DNA of 64,000 nt from Aegilops tauschii subsp. strangulata (GCF_002575655.3 NC_053037.3:147881207-147945206); one strand, 5' to 3'. Shown: positions 11,155 through 22,995, counted from the first letter of the stretch. Notes: generated by a model not told the origin, from the letters alone. Numbers and translations: made by a program.

Positions 11155-11560
11155 TTGAGATAGTGGGGATGACCTATTTAGTTGTATTGGATGAGTGAGA
11201 CCAACATGTGAAGAGCATCTCAAGACCTACCGGCTGAGTCTCTCGAAGGTTCTCATAGAGGGATGATGGCATCTGTGCATTCATAGATATGAGTGTATGC
11301 ACTTGTATGCGAACGCATTGTTTATATTGTGTTTCGCAAAAACAAATATCAATTGCTAAAATATATGTTTAAGATTAGTACAATTATATGTGCAAAAAGT
11401 AATTCTCAGTCTAAGAAAAATTAGGTCATTCAATTAAGAATTCATTAGAAAATACGCTATTACAGAACCAAATAGCAATGCCCCATCATCACTAACTGGT
11501 CCGGAGCCACCGGTCAGAGATAAAGCACCATGTCACAAGTACCAAGATTTTTAGCTTAAT

Positions 11561-11809
11561 AGAAGGCCTCACCATGCACCAAGCTTGGTCCTCGAGGAAA
11601 TAGAATGGGGAACCCCATAAGCATCACACGCCAATTCTGCAAATTGAACCCGCCTGGTCCGGCTGCATAATTGCATGCCTTACATAGAATGCCTCACCAT
11701 GCATCAAGCTTGGTCCTCAACGAATAGAATGGGGAAACCCCATAAGTATCACATGTCTATTCTGCAAATTGAATCCGTGTGGTCCGGCTGCACAATCTCA
11801 TGCCTTACT
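11561..11809. repeat. Tandem duplication, two 125-bp units
   Basis: Unit 1 is 11561-11685 and unit 2 is 11686-11809. They share AGAAKGCCTCACCATGCA, AAGCTTGGTCCTC and GTCCGGCTGCA at the same spacing, with roughly a dozen differences. No coding role is evident. Confidence 0.85.
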
Positions 11810-12050
11810 ACTGAGCCAAGGCTCTATTTGCTAATGAAAGAACAAGAAATGCTAGCGTCGGATTTGAAGAGAACGGGTGTTTCTTACTCAAATCTAGGAG
11901 TTGTAAGTATTGGGTTAGCAAAGGTTGAACTCCCCAAAATGCCAATACAAAAAGTTGAGATTTCCGAAGATCCGATAAGAGATGCCCTTAACTCAAGGAA
12001 ACAATTCCTAAGTCTTCATGGATCGAGCAATCTGAAAAATCTGAAGCGAC

Positions 12051-12560
12051 TTAACAAGAACAAAACCGCCTATACAACGATGGAATGCCGGGATGCCATT
12101 GCGTCTCGAAAAACGTGTGCCGCACCAAACTCTCCCGTATCCTTAGCGCGCGCTGCACCAGTCTAACGCCCTTAGAGCCCTCGGGCCCGATGTCGACGGC
12201 CCTGACCGTCCTGCTCCGGACATCGTACACTGCCACACCATGGCCGGTGCCCAAGACGACGTCCCCCTCCTCGTCGCCGCCGATCACGACCAGGGCGGAC
12301 GTCGGCATTCTGGCCTACCACGGCACCTCAAAGCTGCGACGAAGCTCCCACCTCGTCCCTCCCGCGGATGCAGCACAACCATTAGGGACATGGATCCTCT
12401 GACGTGGCTATCACTGCCTTACCCTGCCTTTCCGTCACTGACAGGTGGGACCGATGCTTGGTGGGACCCATATGTCAGTGACCCAATGGTAGGATAGCCC
12501 ACGTCAGGGGATACTCATCCAACCATTAGGGGGATCTAAGCAGCAGTAACTTGCAATGAG
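12051..12560 (-). pseudogene. Fragment of a plant gene resembling the C-terminus of an F-box/kelch-like protein
   Basis: The minus strand encodes an 85-residue frame from 12308 (motifs VIGGDEEGDVVLGTG, GHGVAVYDVRSRTVR, LVRHTFFETQ, HPGIPSLYRRF) ending with TAA at 12051. The frame continues upstream as GTRWELRRSFEVPW, then an in-frame TAG (probably from a Tyr codon) separates the two parts. Further upstream the frame is interrupted by the MITE at 12386-12520 and appears to resume beyond it. Beta-strand-rich repeats of this kind are typical of F-box-associated domains in grasses; this assignment is from memory of the family and not certain. No promoter or first exon was identified. Confidence 0.5.
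12386..12520. mobile_element. Mutator-type MITE, 135 bp, with 9-bp TSD
   Basis: The element starts GGACATGGATCCTCTGACGT and its other end, read on the minus strand, is GGATGAGTATCCCCTGACGT, so the termini are inverted repeats. Perfect 9-bp direct repeats AACCATTAG flank it (12377-12385 and 12521-12529). A close copy lies at 22572-22705 in the opposite orientation with a different 9-bp repeat. An inner inverted pair (CACTGACAGGTGGGACC and GTGGGACCCATATGTCAGTG) makes the whole element a potential hairpin. Confidence 0.85.
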
Positions 12561-13675
12561 CTTAGGATGGCTGTCGGATCACAAACTCCTGTCAATTCTT
12601 GGTACTAAATACATACATACAGGAAAAAACATCCAGGAGAGGTACTGACATCTAGTTGCTTTCAGAAGTTCCAAAGCCAAAAGTTTATGCACAATCCCAA
12701 TTAAAGGCACACATTTTTCCTGCTTGGTTCAAGTACTAAATCCATGGGCAAGCCATTACACAACTTAATTGGGCATTGCACTTTATTCATTCATGGACAA
12801 TGCGGTATACTTTAACAAAATAGCCTAAGGCATAACAAGAAAAAGGAGAAAAGGTACACGGGTTAGGCCATTAAAGATCAGAGAGAAACCAATCACAAGA
12901 TAGCCAAATAAAAACACAGACGGGGATCAAAAATAGAATTGACATTAAGAAAGAGGCTAGAAAAATCGAAATCCTCAGCATCTCCTCCCCAGAACAGAGC
13001 TGCCGTCGCCTCCCAGGAACGGACCAGCCATCGCTCACCCTTGGTGCCAGTGCACACCATCCATGAGCCACCGTCGCTCGCTCTCCTTCCGCCGCATACT
13101 TTGTCAGGTTCAGCAGCCATTCTTCAGTTAAGTTCGACACTTGTTCAGTTCTTCAGTTATGTTCAGTAGAGCATCAGGCTACATCTATGCGTGAGCTTCC
13201 TTCTTGCCCTTTTCGATTGCAATCGTAAGCCTGTACTGTAATTTCCTCTTGAGAAAATTCAAAAAAAATCCTTTTGAGATATTTACTTAGTAAATGAGCT
13301 CATTTGCCGTAATCAAGATTAAGAAACTAATCCTGTGGCTCGGGTTGTGTTATAAAACCTGAGGGGTAGAAGGGAGGAAGGAGTAATGAAAAACTTAACA
13401 TTTATTTTGCTATTTTATCTTTGATGTTCCTGTTCGCCTTGCTACTTATATCTTCAGTAAACTGTCGATTTAGTCCAGTTTTTACCGATGTTGTTGTTAG
13501 TTCTCCTCTGAACCACCCCTCTCAGTCAGCTACCTACGCTCGGGAGTCCTGTTTGCAACAAATGAATATGCCATGTCTGATTCAACAAAGAGAGTTTAAT
13601 AAGGATAAACAAAAATAGCTGAATGAGCAAATAACATCTAACCAGGCTATTGTTCTATTGAGCAATTCCTGCACG
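12561..13675. other. Low-copy flank left of the large CACTA element
   Basis: No gene recognised. A short frame on the minus strand (12893-13120, starting MAAEPDKVCGG) has codon-like character and could be an exon of the F-box-like fragment, but no splice evidence joins them. The last three bases (ACG, 13673-13675) are the target duplication of the CACTA element. Confidence 0.45.
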
Positions 13676-13701
13676 CACTACAATAAAATACACTTCCGTG
13701 A
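13676..13701 (+). repeat. Left terminal inverted repeat of the CACTA element
   Basis: 26 bp beginning CACTACAATAAAATACAC and ending TCCGTGA. Preceded by the target duplication ACG at 13673-13675. Confidence 0.85.
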
Positions 13702-14131
13702 TGATACGTGTTTGTCACAGTAGGTCACGTTTTCTGTCATGCATGTACATCCATGACAAATTTATGACAGAATCAAGATAGTCATACCTGTGCTGTCGTA
13801 GAAGTGTTCCATGACATTACCAAAATTATAATCACGGAAGTGTCCACTTCCATGACGATAAATCGCGCGTCACAGAAGTGATTTCGTCAAGTGTGACCGA
13901 CACGTGGCATCCACCGTAACGGAACGCCGTTAAGCTATCGGGTCCGGTTTTGGATCCGATAACCTGTTAACAGCCCGGACCAATGGGCATTTTCCATGTG
14001 TAAAATTCTAATTGGCTGACGGAAACACGTGTCAGCTCCGCGTTGGCACACGTTTCACTCATCCAATGGGCGAGATGCGCCTATGATATGTTGACACGTA
14101 GACCGGCCCAAAAGTGGCCCATAAATTTTAA

Positions 14132-14425
14132 ATGGGCCGGTCCAACTAAAGGCCCACAAGATTTTGCGGCCCGTAATGGGCCGGCCCAACAAAAGGCCCA
14201 CAAGATTTTGCGTATCATAATGGGCCGACCCAACTAAAGGCCCACGAGATTTTGCGGGCCATAATGGGCCGGCCCAGCTAAAGGCCCGCGAGATTTTGCG
14301 AACCATAATGGGCCGTCCCAGCTAAAGGCCCACAAGATTTTGCGGATCTCGGCCCAGCTAAAGGCCCATGCGATTTTGCCGACCATAATGGGCTGGCCCA
14401 GCAGAAGGCCCAAAAGATTTTGATG
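14132..14425. repeat. Subterminal tandem array, 44-bp unit
   Basis: About 6.5 units containing ATGGGCCGGCCCA, AAAGGCCCA and AGATTTTGCGG in fixed order. Each unit carries TGGGCC/GGCCCA, which equals the plant site II (TCP-binding) element. In CACTA elements subterminal arrays are the binding sites of the element's own DNA-binding protein; a TCP role is inference. Confidence 0.8.
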
Positions 14426-15135
14426 ACACTAGTAGGTCGGCCCATTAACAGGCTGCCATGTTTTGGGCCAAATGCCGGCCCATATTTGATCCGCTCCATT
14501 AATAGGCTGCCACGTTCCGGGCCTAATAAGGGCCCATATGTGATCCGGCCCATTAAAAGCCTACCGCGTTGTGGGCGAAATTACGGCCCAGATCAGGTCC
14601 GGCCCTTTGAGAGGCTTTGGGCTAAATTATGGCCCATATCAGATTCGGCCCGTCAACTGGACGCTATCCTTTTGGGCCCACTTGATAAAGGCCCATTTAG
14701 TAATTCGGCCTGATATTAGTTTCGGCCTGTTAAAGGCCCGTTTAACATTCTGGTCCTATATATATTTCGGCCTGTTAAAAGCCCGTCATATAGTTGCGCC
14801 TAACTACGGCCCCGTTTGCATCCGGCCTGCTCACAGACGATAATCTGATTGGGCCAAACAAGGACCGAGACAATTTTGGCCTGTTATAAGCCCATGATTT
14901 GATTGGCACAATCATGGGCCGGGGTCTATTTCGGCCTGCTGCCGGCCGGTGAGCTGTTCGGCACGTTTCAGGCCCAACCTACTTTTCAGCCTCCTAAAAG
15001 CCCATTGAGTTTTCTTGGGAAAATAGGGCCGGCGGTTTACTCGGCCTATTAAAGGCCCGAATCTACTAGTGGGCCAGTTTACATTTAGGCCTGTTAACGG
15101 ACCAAGATGACAGGGCCCATGATGCGGATCATACA
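14426..15135. repeat. Irregular GGCCCA-rich subterminal region
   Basis: Diverged units of roughly 60 bp, each with CGGCCCATTAA, AGGCTGCC or GGCCTGTTAAAGGCCC, continue the array above. GGCCC or GGGCC occurs many times. No coding sequence is seen. Confidence 0.7.
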
Positions 15136-15894
15136 TGGTGATTTGCATGACGGCCCGATTGTGTACCGTAAGTTTACGGTTTGGCCGGTTTACTGCGAAG
15201 ACAGGATATATATACAGTAAAATAACTGCAGCATCGTGAATAAGAAAAAAACATAGACTATACAATAAATAAATTACGGCTATTACATCCATTGGGCATC
15301 AAAGTTCACCACTATGATAATAAAGCACAAGCAGACAACAGATTACATACACTGGGCATCAAAGATCGCCACCAGTGCAATTAAACACGCCAACAAAATA
15401 ATATAAAAACCGACAACACTTCAATAGAGTTCAAGAAAGGTTAGCCTTACTCGGGAGCTGCAGCGCAAGCAGCTGAGCAAGCTGGTGAGACTGCACTTGT
15501 TTGACATTTATGTCCTCCTCACTCTGAAAGATAAACAAGTAGACAGATGACAGATTTTGCACATTTAAGTATTAGTGCTAACAATTCATCACATTTCTTA
15601 CTGACGAATGAAGTGACACAGTTTAAAATAGCATTAACACAATATGGTATTGTTCAGGTCAAGACATGGCAGCAAATGACATTGTGAAGGAGTTGGCAGC
15701 TTCACGAGACCACTGGATTACAGATCAAGAACTCATAAGTATCAATGGTTAGTGTGCTGCCAATTTATCCCATTTCAGATTGGCAAAATAAGATCACTTG
15801 CTTTGTATAGTTTAATTTACATGGTATGAAGAAGGAACTTGGTTGTACAACTGAAAACTTAAATTGAGAAGGACAAACTTTTGTTTATGAACTA

Positions 15895-15941
15895 CTCCCT
15901 CCGTCCCATAATATAAAAAAGTTTTTTACACTACACTAAAC
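15895..15941. mobile_element. Stowaway-type MITE end, fragment
   Basis: CTCCCTCCGTCCCATAATAT preceded by TA, but no matching inverted end within 400 bp. Lies in the last intron of the Transposase_24-like gene. Confidence 0.5.
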
Positions 15942-16169
15942 TTGTCGCACACTAAACATGCAATTTGATGCAAACACCAAAAATAAACAGCTGTTGCGGT
16001 CATGCCTAACCAAATATACACAACAAAGTTTGAAGGCTTGAGAAGGACAAACTTACATTATTGGTGAAGGCAGGCTCTATAAAGCCCTTGTCCATGCTGA
16101 TGGGGGGGCAATTCAAGAAGTTTACCACATAATCTTCTTCATAAGCATTGCCTTTATTCTACATTTTGT

Positions 16170-16680
16170 TAAGAGTAAATATAGATGTGACAATATAAGA
16201 AAAAATGGAGAATATGTAAGATAAGATGAAGAGTGATGCTACATAACCAAGTAGCTATAAATGTAAGTACAGCGATACAGGCAAAAGGTACAACCAAGAG
16301 CAATCCAGAGCTAAACTTCTTCAGTACCATCGGTGTTATCCAACCTTATGGTAAGAGTAAATATAGATCTTATGTGTAGAAAATGAAGGGCAAAGAAAAA
16401 TAAGCTGCAAAGTGATGGTACATGAACAACTACCTGTCAACATAAGTACACTGATAAAGGATAGCAGGTACTTACAAGAACAATGCAGAGCTAAAAAAAT
16501 TTATTGGCATTGGATATATTCTACACTAATGTAACCACTCATACAGATCAGATAATTTGGAGCGAACAATTGATAAGCAAGCTATCATGCATACTGCTGT
16601 CACATAATGAACCAGGTATGTATGCAAGTACAGTGATACAGGACAACAGGTACTAACAAGAGCAAATCAGCGGGCAGCAT
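16170..16680. repeat. Three diverged copies of an intron/exon-edge segment
   Basis: Three segments (about 16185-16315, 16370-16490 and 16600-16670) share the order GTAAGTACAGTGATACAGG, ACAGGTACTAACAAGAGCAA. They include the donor site of the exon at 16658, so this part of the Transposase_24-like gene was duplicated internally. Confidence 0.55.
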
Positions 16681-18368
16681 ATTTGCGATATCCTGTCGTT
16701 CTTTTCAAACCGGAATTCTTTTTCGAGCAGATTTCCTACAAAAAAGATCCGTAAGGCACATGCGAAAAAGTAGAAGTTCAAATTGTCATGCGATATCACA
16801 GACAGTACTTCATCCTCGAAACGAGACCAGTGCATAATAAGGTTTTTCCATTCAATGTCTTCTAAATTTAGCACAGGAGACTTCACCGGAAATTCGTTTA
16901 TAGACTTGCCATCAAAGTGTGATTTCCTCAGGTAACACCGATACTGCTGCAATGCTTCCTTAAAAAGCGCAAGCAAGCTTTGCTCGTCATGACTATCCAG
17001 ATTGACGCTCGCCTACTTACAACAATGTAATGTAAATCATTGATGTGTTCAATCAGCAGAAAACAGGAAAATAATCACCATGAATAATAGCACTTACACG
17101 TAAGTGGGATAGGAAGATGTGAAATGGTGTTTGTCTTCACTATAATCTTCCCATGATGGGAATATATGCACGTAGTCCCTAACAACATTGAAAGCATTGT
17201 CTTTTAAACTGGGAATAACTGGAATGGGGTTCCAATCTGCAGGAATTGGCCGTCTCTGCAGTTGGGATAGGTCTTCGGCCGGTGGACTTGCTGTACTTTT
17301 TGCTGGAGTGGGATTTTTCTATGGTACGGCTGGTGCTATGGCAACTGAAATCGGCATACCTTTTGCTAGAGTGCATGTCCTGTGTGGTGCGGCTAGTGGT
17401 GTGGCCAGTGAAGTATGGGTACAGTCTGCTGGAGTCGGTCCTACGTTTTGTGTCACTGGTTGTACAGCCAATATAAGTGGGGTGCTGTCTGATTTCTCTG
17501 GCACAACCATGTTTTCAAGGACTTTGCTGGTGCTCCTTCAGGTTCGGTAATCACCCTCTTCCTTTTTGATGTCTGATGCACAAGAACAACATTTGAGTGG
17601 AAAAACATGGTATGATGACAGATGGAATATGTATTGATAATGGATGGGCATGGCATCTCGACATATATGATGAGTAAACTAAGCAGATGGTGGTGCAACA
17701 AAGTAGAAGAAATGCAAGACAACATATGCAAGATACGCGCAATCAATAAAACCTTGCCAAATTAGAATAGGCACCTTGATGGGTGAACAGGACAGGCCAT
17801 CTACCTTTGACTCCTCGAGGTTAGAATAGTCATTAGGATCATATTCTGAACAAGAATCAACAGGTGGGGAGCGTATGAGTTTCATTGCATCCAGAATGGC
17901 ACTCAATGCCTTGGTGCCAATTTTGTAAGTCATTGCGGTGTTTAGCTTCAAGAGTGGACTGCTGCTAGTGTGACACAAAGCAGCTACATAGATCATAGTG
18001 TAGATATAACGGGAAAACCGTAAGCATTAGAGTAAAATCAACAAAGTGGAACTTGCTGGAATATATGTGCAAGTATTGCCGGTATGGCTAGAAAGGCTTC
18101 GGATACCATCTCTCTTCAACTAAAGGTGCGGCACTGTTAATATCAGTGTAACTCTCAAAGGCGACACAGATCCCCGCATATCCTTGCTATTCTTATAGGA
18201 TTCAAGTGGGCAGGCCACTACAAATCCTATTCCCATGTTTACAAAATCCTACGAATCAAAGAGGCCCGAAGAGTTCAAAGTGTCCATACCAACCGACCGT
18301 ATAGACCTCTACACTGCAAATGTCCCTGCTCATCTTCACTACAAGGAACATACTGTACTACTATCATA

Positions 18369-18527
18369 CTCCCTCCGTTCCAAAATATAAGTCTTGGTAG
18401 AGATTTCCACTATGGATCACATACAGATGTATCCAGATACATTTTAGAGTGTAGATTCACTCATTTTGCTCCATATGTAGTCCATGGTGGAATCTATACA
18501 AAGACTTGTATTTAGGAACGGAGAGAG
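18369..18527. mobile_element. Stowaway MITE, 159 bp
   Basis: Starts CTCCCTCCGTTCCAAAATAT and ends with the inverted counterpart (TATTTAGGAACGGAGAGAG). Flanked by TA on both sides (18367-18368 and 18528-18529), the mariner-type target duplication. Confidence 0.9.
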
Positions 18528-18529
18528 TA

Positions 18530-19757
18530 CTTATTAAAGAAGAACAGAAGAGGAACATGCTAAAGAAGAGCAAGCAGATTTTGGATAATAAAATGTTCGT
18601 TGCGCAGTGCCCACACATAATGAACCAGAGCGCATTAAGAAAGCAACTCCCTGCTGTCTCTCTATATGTGGTGCACGTGCTTTTTCGAAAGTAAAGTAGG
18701 AACATTAGCTGACCAATTAAATGTGATCTATTTTAGTAATGTCAGCATCATATCAGATTCGTACTTGAGCAACAAGTTTGGAATTATGAGTGGCACGTTG
18801 TTTAGCTTGATGGATTCAGGAGCAGTGCTAAGCAGGTACGATGATGGTACTGAATATAAAGGCATGTCTGCATGCAAGTCGCATGACTTTTGTCATTTGG
18901 GCCAGTCGACCATTTCAGGCGGTTGGATGAAGATCCTACGTCTCCTAACCCTTCTTCTCGTCTCTGATTCTTCCCATACAGAACACCGCACGGGCCGCCG
19001 GCCGGACCACCGGCCCGCACCGCCTGTGTTCCTCCGCCACCCCCACCCCCACCCCCGCCCCCACCCGCGTCGAGTTTTCTTCGTTCGGCGAGGCCCCACC
19101 ACCCCCCACAACCAAAGTCCCCACCCGAGCCCCTTCGTTCGCACCGGCGAACTCCGGCGAGCTCTGAAAAATCGACTGACCCAATTTTGAAATTTAGTCT
19201 ACTGTGATTTAACTAGTGTGTAATATAAAAGGCAAAAAGCATAAGCATTGGGAGTATAGTGTTGAGCGTGACATGGCGGATCTGAAGGTGCAAACTGGAC
19301 AAAGGCAACTTCGCAACCAATGTTTGCTTTCAACTAGCAAGTAAGTGATGGAAAAGCAATCAGAGTAAAGCAGTGGCGATCTATTTTCTTGCTGCGATAA
19401 ATAAGTTGAGCAGATACGAAAGAGTACCGCCTCTGGTGCGGCGCCGTGTATGCGTCTGCTGAGAATTTGACGGTGTTACGGTAGCGATGCCTGTCGGTGG
19501 TGTGGAAGCAGATCTAGGAGGGTAGACGGTGGCTGCGAGGCGCGGTGGACGAGACGGTCATAGGAGCGGCGCCGGCAAGGTGGACGACGGTGGGGATGAA
19601 GCGAGAGGACGGGATGCAAGGATCCCGGTCCGAAGCCGTGGATGAGAGAGGTCGATATCTTGTAATGGACGGCGGCGTCGGGGTATCAGCTCCGGCATGG
19701 TGGAGGAGGACGACGGTGGATGGGGTGGCGGACGGAGGAGGCTGGGGTGGAGAGGGT
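18530..19757. other. Interior of the CACTA element without an assignable gene
   Basis: AT-rich to about 18880, then GC-rich. It may contain 5' exons or leader of the Transposase_24-like gene: the minus strand has a Pro/Ser/Thr-rich open frame at 19514-19771 without a normal ATG. Poly-C/CCCCCACC tracts at 19030-19070 produce chance open frames on both strands. Confidence 0.4.
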
Positions 19758-20035
19758 GTTTTGGCGCCCACGGAGTACGAATGGGGAAATGGAGGTGGAG
19801 AGGAAGGGGGGAACCATGTCTTCAGGGCGCGCTTGTCTCAAACGCGAGGAAATTTACAAACTTAGCCCCTGTTTCAAATTTCCTACATCACAGCAATATT
19901 AGTCGGTTGGGGATAGGACGGTAATCTCGCATACACCGAATATTTGCCGATGAGAGTTTGTTTTTGGCGCCCACCGTGTATGAATGGGGGAGGGAGTCGA
20001 TTTGGGCCGAGGACACACTGTGTTTTGGCGCCCAC
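19758..20035. promoter_or_regulatory. Three copies of TTTTGGCGCCCAC, E2F-like sites
   Basis: TTTTGGCGCCCAC(C/G) followed by (R/A)TGTATGAATGGG-like sequence occurs near 19758-19790, 19961-19990 and 20023-20050. Each contains TTTGGCGC, which fits the E2F consensus TTTSSCGC. They lie upstream of the minus-strand Transposase_24-like gene and could be part of its promoter; this is inference. Confidence 0.4.
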
Positions 20036-20394
20036 CATGTATGAATCCGGGTGAGAGGCGGTTATGTCACGTTTGAGTGAAATTACAAACCTACCCCTAT
20101 CAAAACCTATAGAAATCGAGCAGATAGGCTTTGCGTGGCAGGGATAGGCAGTAGTAATTTCCATCTCGCAGATTTTGGATTCGGGCGGTTACTGCGACTT
20201 TCCCCGCTTCGTTCAAATTTTGCAGAGTGCACGTTTACCGTGCCAACTCAATTCGAATCCCGTTTGTATTCTATTTTTTTCAGGCGGGATCCATTTTTGA
20301 TTGGAATAAAATTCTATATACATCATTTTTTAATATATACTTTCAAAAGCACAACAAAGATTCATAAGGTTCCCAGGGTCTCATATTTCTCCAC

Positions 20395-21407
20395 TGTTCT
20401 CTTGTATGTCGCTCACACACACTCTCTCTCCCTAGAGATATCTTGCGTTCCCTCATATGTTTCTCTAGCTATCACTCTCGTTTTGAAATATCTTTCTCTC
20501 TCGCAGACACAAAACTCTGTCTCTCGGGATCTCATTTCTCTCCGATATTTGTTTGTATGTGAGTCACATGCACCCTTTCTTCATCTCTCTCAGACCCACA
20601 CCCATAACTCAGCCTTCTGATCCACTCGACTCCTATCTCTAACGCACACTAGCTAGCATCTTTATCTTTTTATTTATCTGTTTCTCCATCAACCTTATTT
20701 CATTTATAGGTTGATCTCTTTTGCACAATCGTTGTGCCTCACTCCCTCTGCTCGCCATAGATGCATGCTCCAGCCCACGCCACTATCTCTTAAAGACAAA
20801 AACACATGCTCAATTGTCGGGCCTTCTTCCCTACATTCTCGCATGCATGCATATTGTCATACCGATCCGTCTCTCCCATGTCGTTGATCTTAGCTTATGA
20901 CTTATGTCTTCTTTCTTTTATCTCGATCATGCACGCGCGCACACACACATCCCACGTATACATGTATACCTCTCACACATGCACGTTGAAGGTCTCTATG
21001 TCTCCATACGTAGTTAATTACCCTCAACCCTAACGCCAAATCGAATTGTTCTCTTCTTGTGTGCACATAACGTCCGCCTAGATGGGTAAAACACACACTC
21101 ACACTTAACAATCTCCTTCTAGCTACCCCCCTCTCACTCTTCCCCTATATCCCCGAAACCAATAAGACCATCCCTTCGTTTAATTACCGCCTACATGCAC
21201 CGTCGATATATAGTAGTCTTCCTTGGTGTCTCTCGAACAAACACGTTCTCTCGATGTCGACTACTCTCACGCGCACACACCTTCTCTTCCCTCTCTACGG
21301 GCATTTTCTCTCTCGCACCCCATCATTGGTGGCCTCTGCCATAAACATCACCTCTCTATGATGAAGCCATGCACACTTAAATTACATCCTCCACTGAGGA
21401 CCCCGCG

Positions 21408-21440
<33 letters not shown>

Positions 21441-21516
21441 CGCACGCACCCACCCACCACCCCCACACTAAGACTCCATCACACACACACGCACACACAC
21501 ACACACTAAGACTCAA

Positions 21517-21570
<54 letters not shown>

Positions 21571-21603
21571 ACCCACCCACCCACACACACACACACTGAG
21601 ACT
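20395..21603. repeat. Pyrimidine-rich tract ending in (CA)n microsatellites
   Basis: Plus strand rich in CTCTCTC and CACACA with almost no purine runs. From 21406 to 21600 it becomes nearly pure (CA)n interrupted by CCCACCCACC and CTCTCTCTC. No gene is supported; the open frames here are repeat artefacts. Confidence 0.85.
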
Positions 21604-22187
21604 CCATCTCATACACACATGCTCTAGGCGGAGCATTTGTTCCTACCACCCTTCATCCACCCTTACCCATATGATAAACAATCACCTTAATTTACTTGTA
21701 TAACATGGACAAATTCCACTTTACTTTAGTAGTTAGCAAACTTATCATCTGTACCCTTATAAAAAATCGAGTTGGCGATGATGGTGTGCCTGCCATCTTG
21801 TAATATAGACCGTCTGATCTATATCTGACGGATAGAAAGCAAACTATGATAATTTTACAAAAGATAGCCGCACCTCTCTCCACATCCTTATCTCCCACAA
21901 CCTCATTGCTGAGCAATTAAAAAAGAAAGTCTCTGGAACAATCTAGCATGGTGGCCGCTGCCGCCTGCTGGCGCCGTCCATCCCCATGCCTCCGCCCATT
22001 CCGACCACCAGTCACCACCATGCTCCACTCCTCCTCACCTTATCTCTCATCTTTCATTTTTTCGATGACATTCTCGAGATACCAGTTTTCCGATAAAATT
22101 CTCGAAATATCATTAGTTTTTACACATGGGATTACTCCTGCATGGGTAAATCACAACAGGTGTTTTCTAAAAAAATGCATATTGATG

Positions 22188-22225
22188 TTCCGTGCAATGC
22201 ACGGGCATCTTGCTTGTAATTATAT
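22188..22225 (+). mobile_element. Degenerate Helitron-like 3' hairpin
   Basis: CCGTGCAATGCACGG is a perfect 6-bp stem with a 3-base loop, followed by GCATCTTGCTTGT. In grass Helitrons the equivalent position ends CTAG before T; here it reads CTTG, so the call is weak. No 5' end was found. Confidence 0.3.
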
Positions 22226-22571
22226 AACGCAAATCATGAGCAGGAAGTGACATTTTTTTACACAACCACGTTGACATGGCCACATAAATCACTAGCTAAA
22301 GTAAATACCATTATACTTATATCCCGATGCAAAAGGTTGAGTACATGTCCGAAGAGTAGAGTCGCACACATGCATTTTGTCTCTCAGAATCTCACACACA
22401 CACACACACACCAGTTACGTGACGCACACTTAAGCAGACACGTATGTTACAATTTGTGCACCCGCGGTTACACGTGATGCTGCGCATTTATTTAAGCCGG
22501 ACGACGAACCCAAACAGTAGCTGCATTCATTCCCCTCACGTCGCCTCTTCTCTGGTCGCTGTCGCCCGGTA

Positions 22572-22705
22572 GGATGAGGATCCCCTGACGTGAACAATCC
22601 TACCATTCTATCACTGACATGTGGGACCCCTAAGCGTGGGTCCCACCAGTCAGTGAAGGAAAGGCAGGGTAAGGCAGTGATAGCCACGTCAGAGGATCCA
22701 TGTCC
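22572..22705. mobile_element. Mutator-type MITE, 134 bp, second copy
   Basis: Begins GGATGAGGATCCCCTGACGT and ends CACGTCAGAGGATCCATGTCC, the inverted orientation of the element at 12386-12520. Flanked by 9-bp direct repeats CGCCCGGTA (22563-22571 and 22706-22714). It lies inside the large CACTA element, while the other copy is outside it. Confidence 0.85.
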
Positions 22706-22995
22706 CGCCCGGTAGCCATGGCCCGGCCGAAGGTAACAACATACGCCATACTCCCACCGGAGCGGCTCTTTAATCTGGAAATTTTAGTGGTCATGCATGC
22801 ATCTTTTTGTGCTAGCACTCCTATATAAGGGTTGACCGGTCGCTTCCTGCGGACGTGCGCGGCTGGTGGAAGAGGAAGGAGAAGGGAAGCGGGTTGTGGA
22901 GTAACTTTTTTACCACAATTTCTTAGGAAACTGAGTGCAATAATTGAGTAGTTTTGCAAACTACCAATACTACACATGAAACGGTTCAAAACCTA

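Larger units (their letters stand above)
15431..17961 (-). pseudogene. Transposase_24-like gene of a CACTA element, multi-exon and disabled
   Basis: Six exons can be placed on the minus strand by GT/AG sites and frame: 17775-17961, 17100-17572, 16809-17012, 16658-16735, 16057-16158 and 15431-15523 (stop TGA). The third exon carries ALQQYRCYLRKSHFDGK and EWKNLIMHWS. The next continues EICSKKNSGLKRTTGYRKYA, together matching the Transposase_24 (Ptta/En/Spm) pattern of a basic EWxxLVxxW...SxKNxxxR...TGSRSY domain. The last two exons join in phase (NCPPISMDKGFIEP, then SEEDINVKQVQSHQLAQLLA, a leucine/glutamine-rich end). Lesions: a frameshift and a TAG in 17100-17572 and a TGA in 16658-16735 in a position expected to be Arg (CGA to TGA). 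In the family this is the DNA-binding accessory protein of CACTA elements. Upstream exons were not found; the gene probably starts beyond 18 kb. Confidence 0.65.

Noticed and set aside
12893..13140. Minus-strand fr​ames as first exon of the F-box-like fragment
   Set aside because: No splice sites or shared motif connect them to 12051-12560; left as unassigned sequence.
18666..19190. 174-residue plus-strand frame
   Set aside because: It runs from AT-rich spacer into CCCCCACC repeats with no consistent composition, and lies antisense to the probable 5' part of the Transposase_24-like gene.
21382..21636. Open frame made of Cys/Val repeats
   Set aside because: It is the translation of a (CA)n/(TG)n microsatellite.
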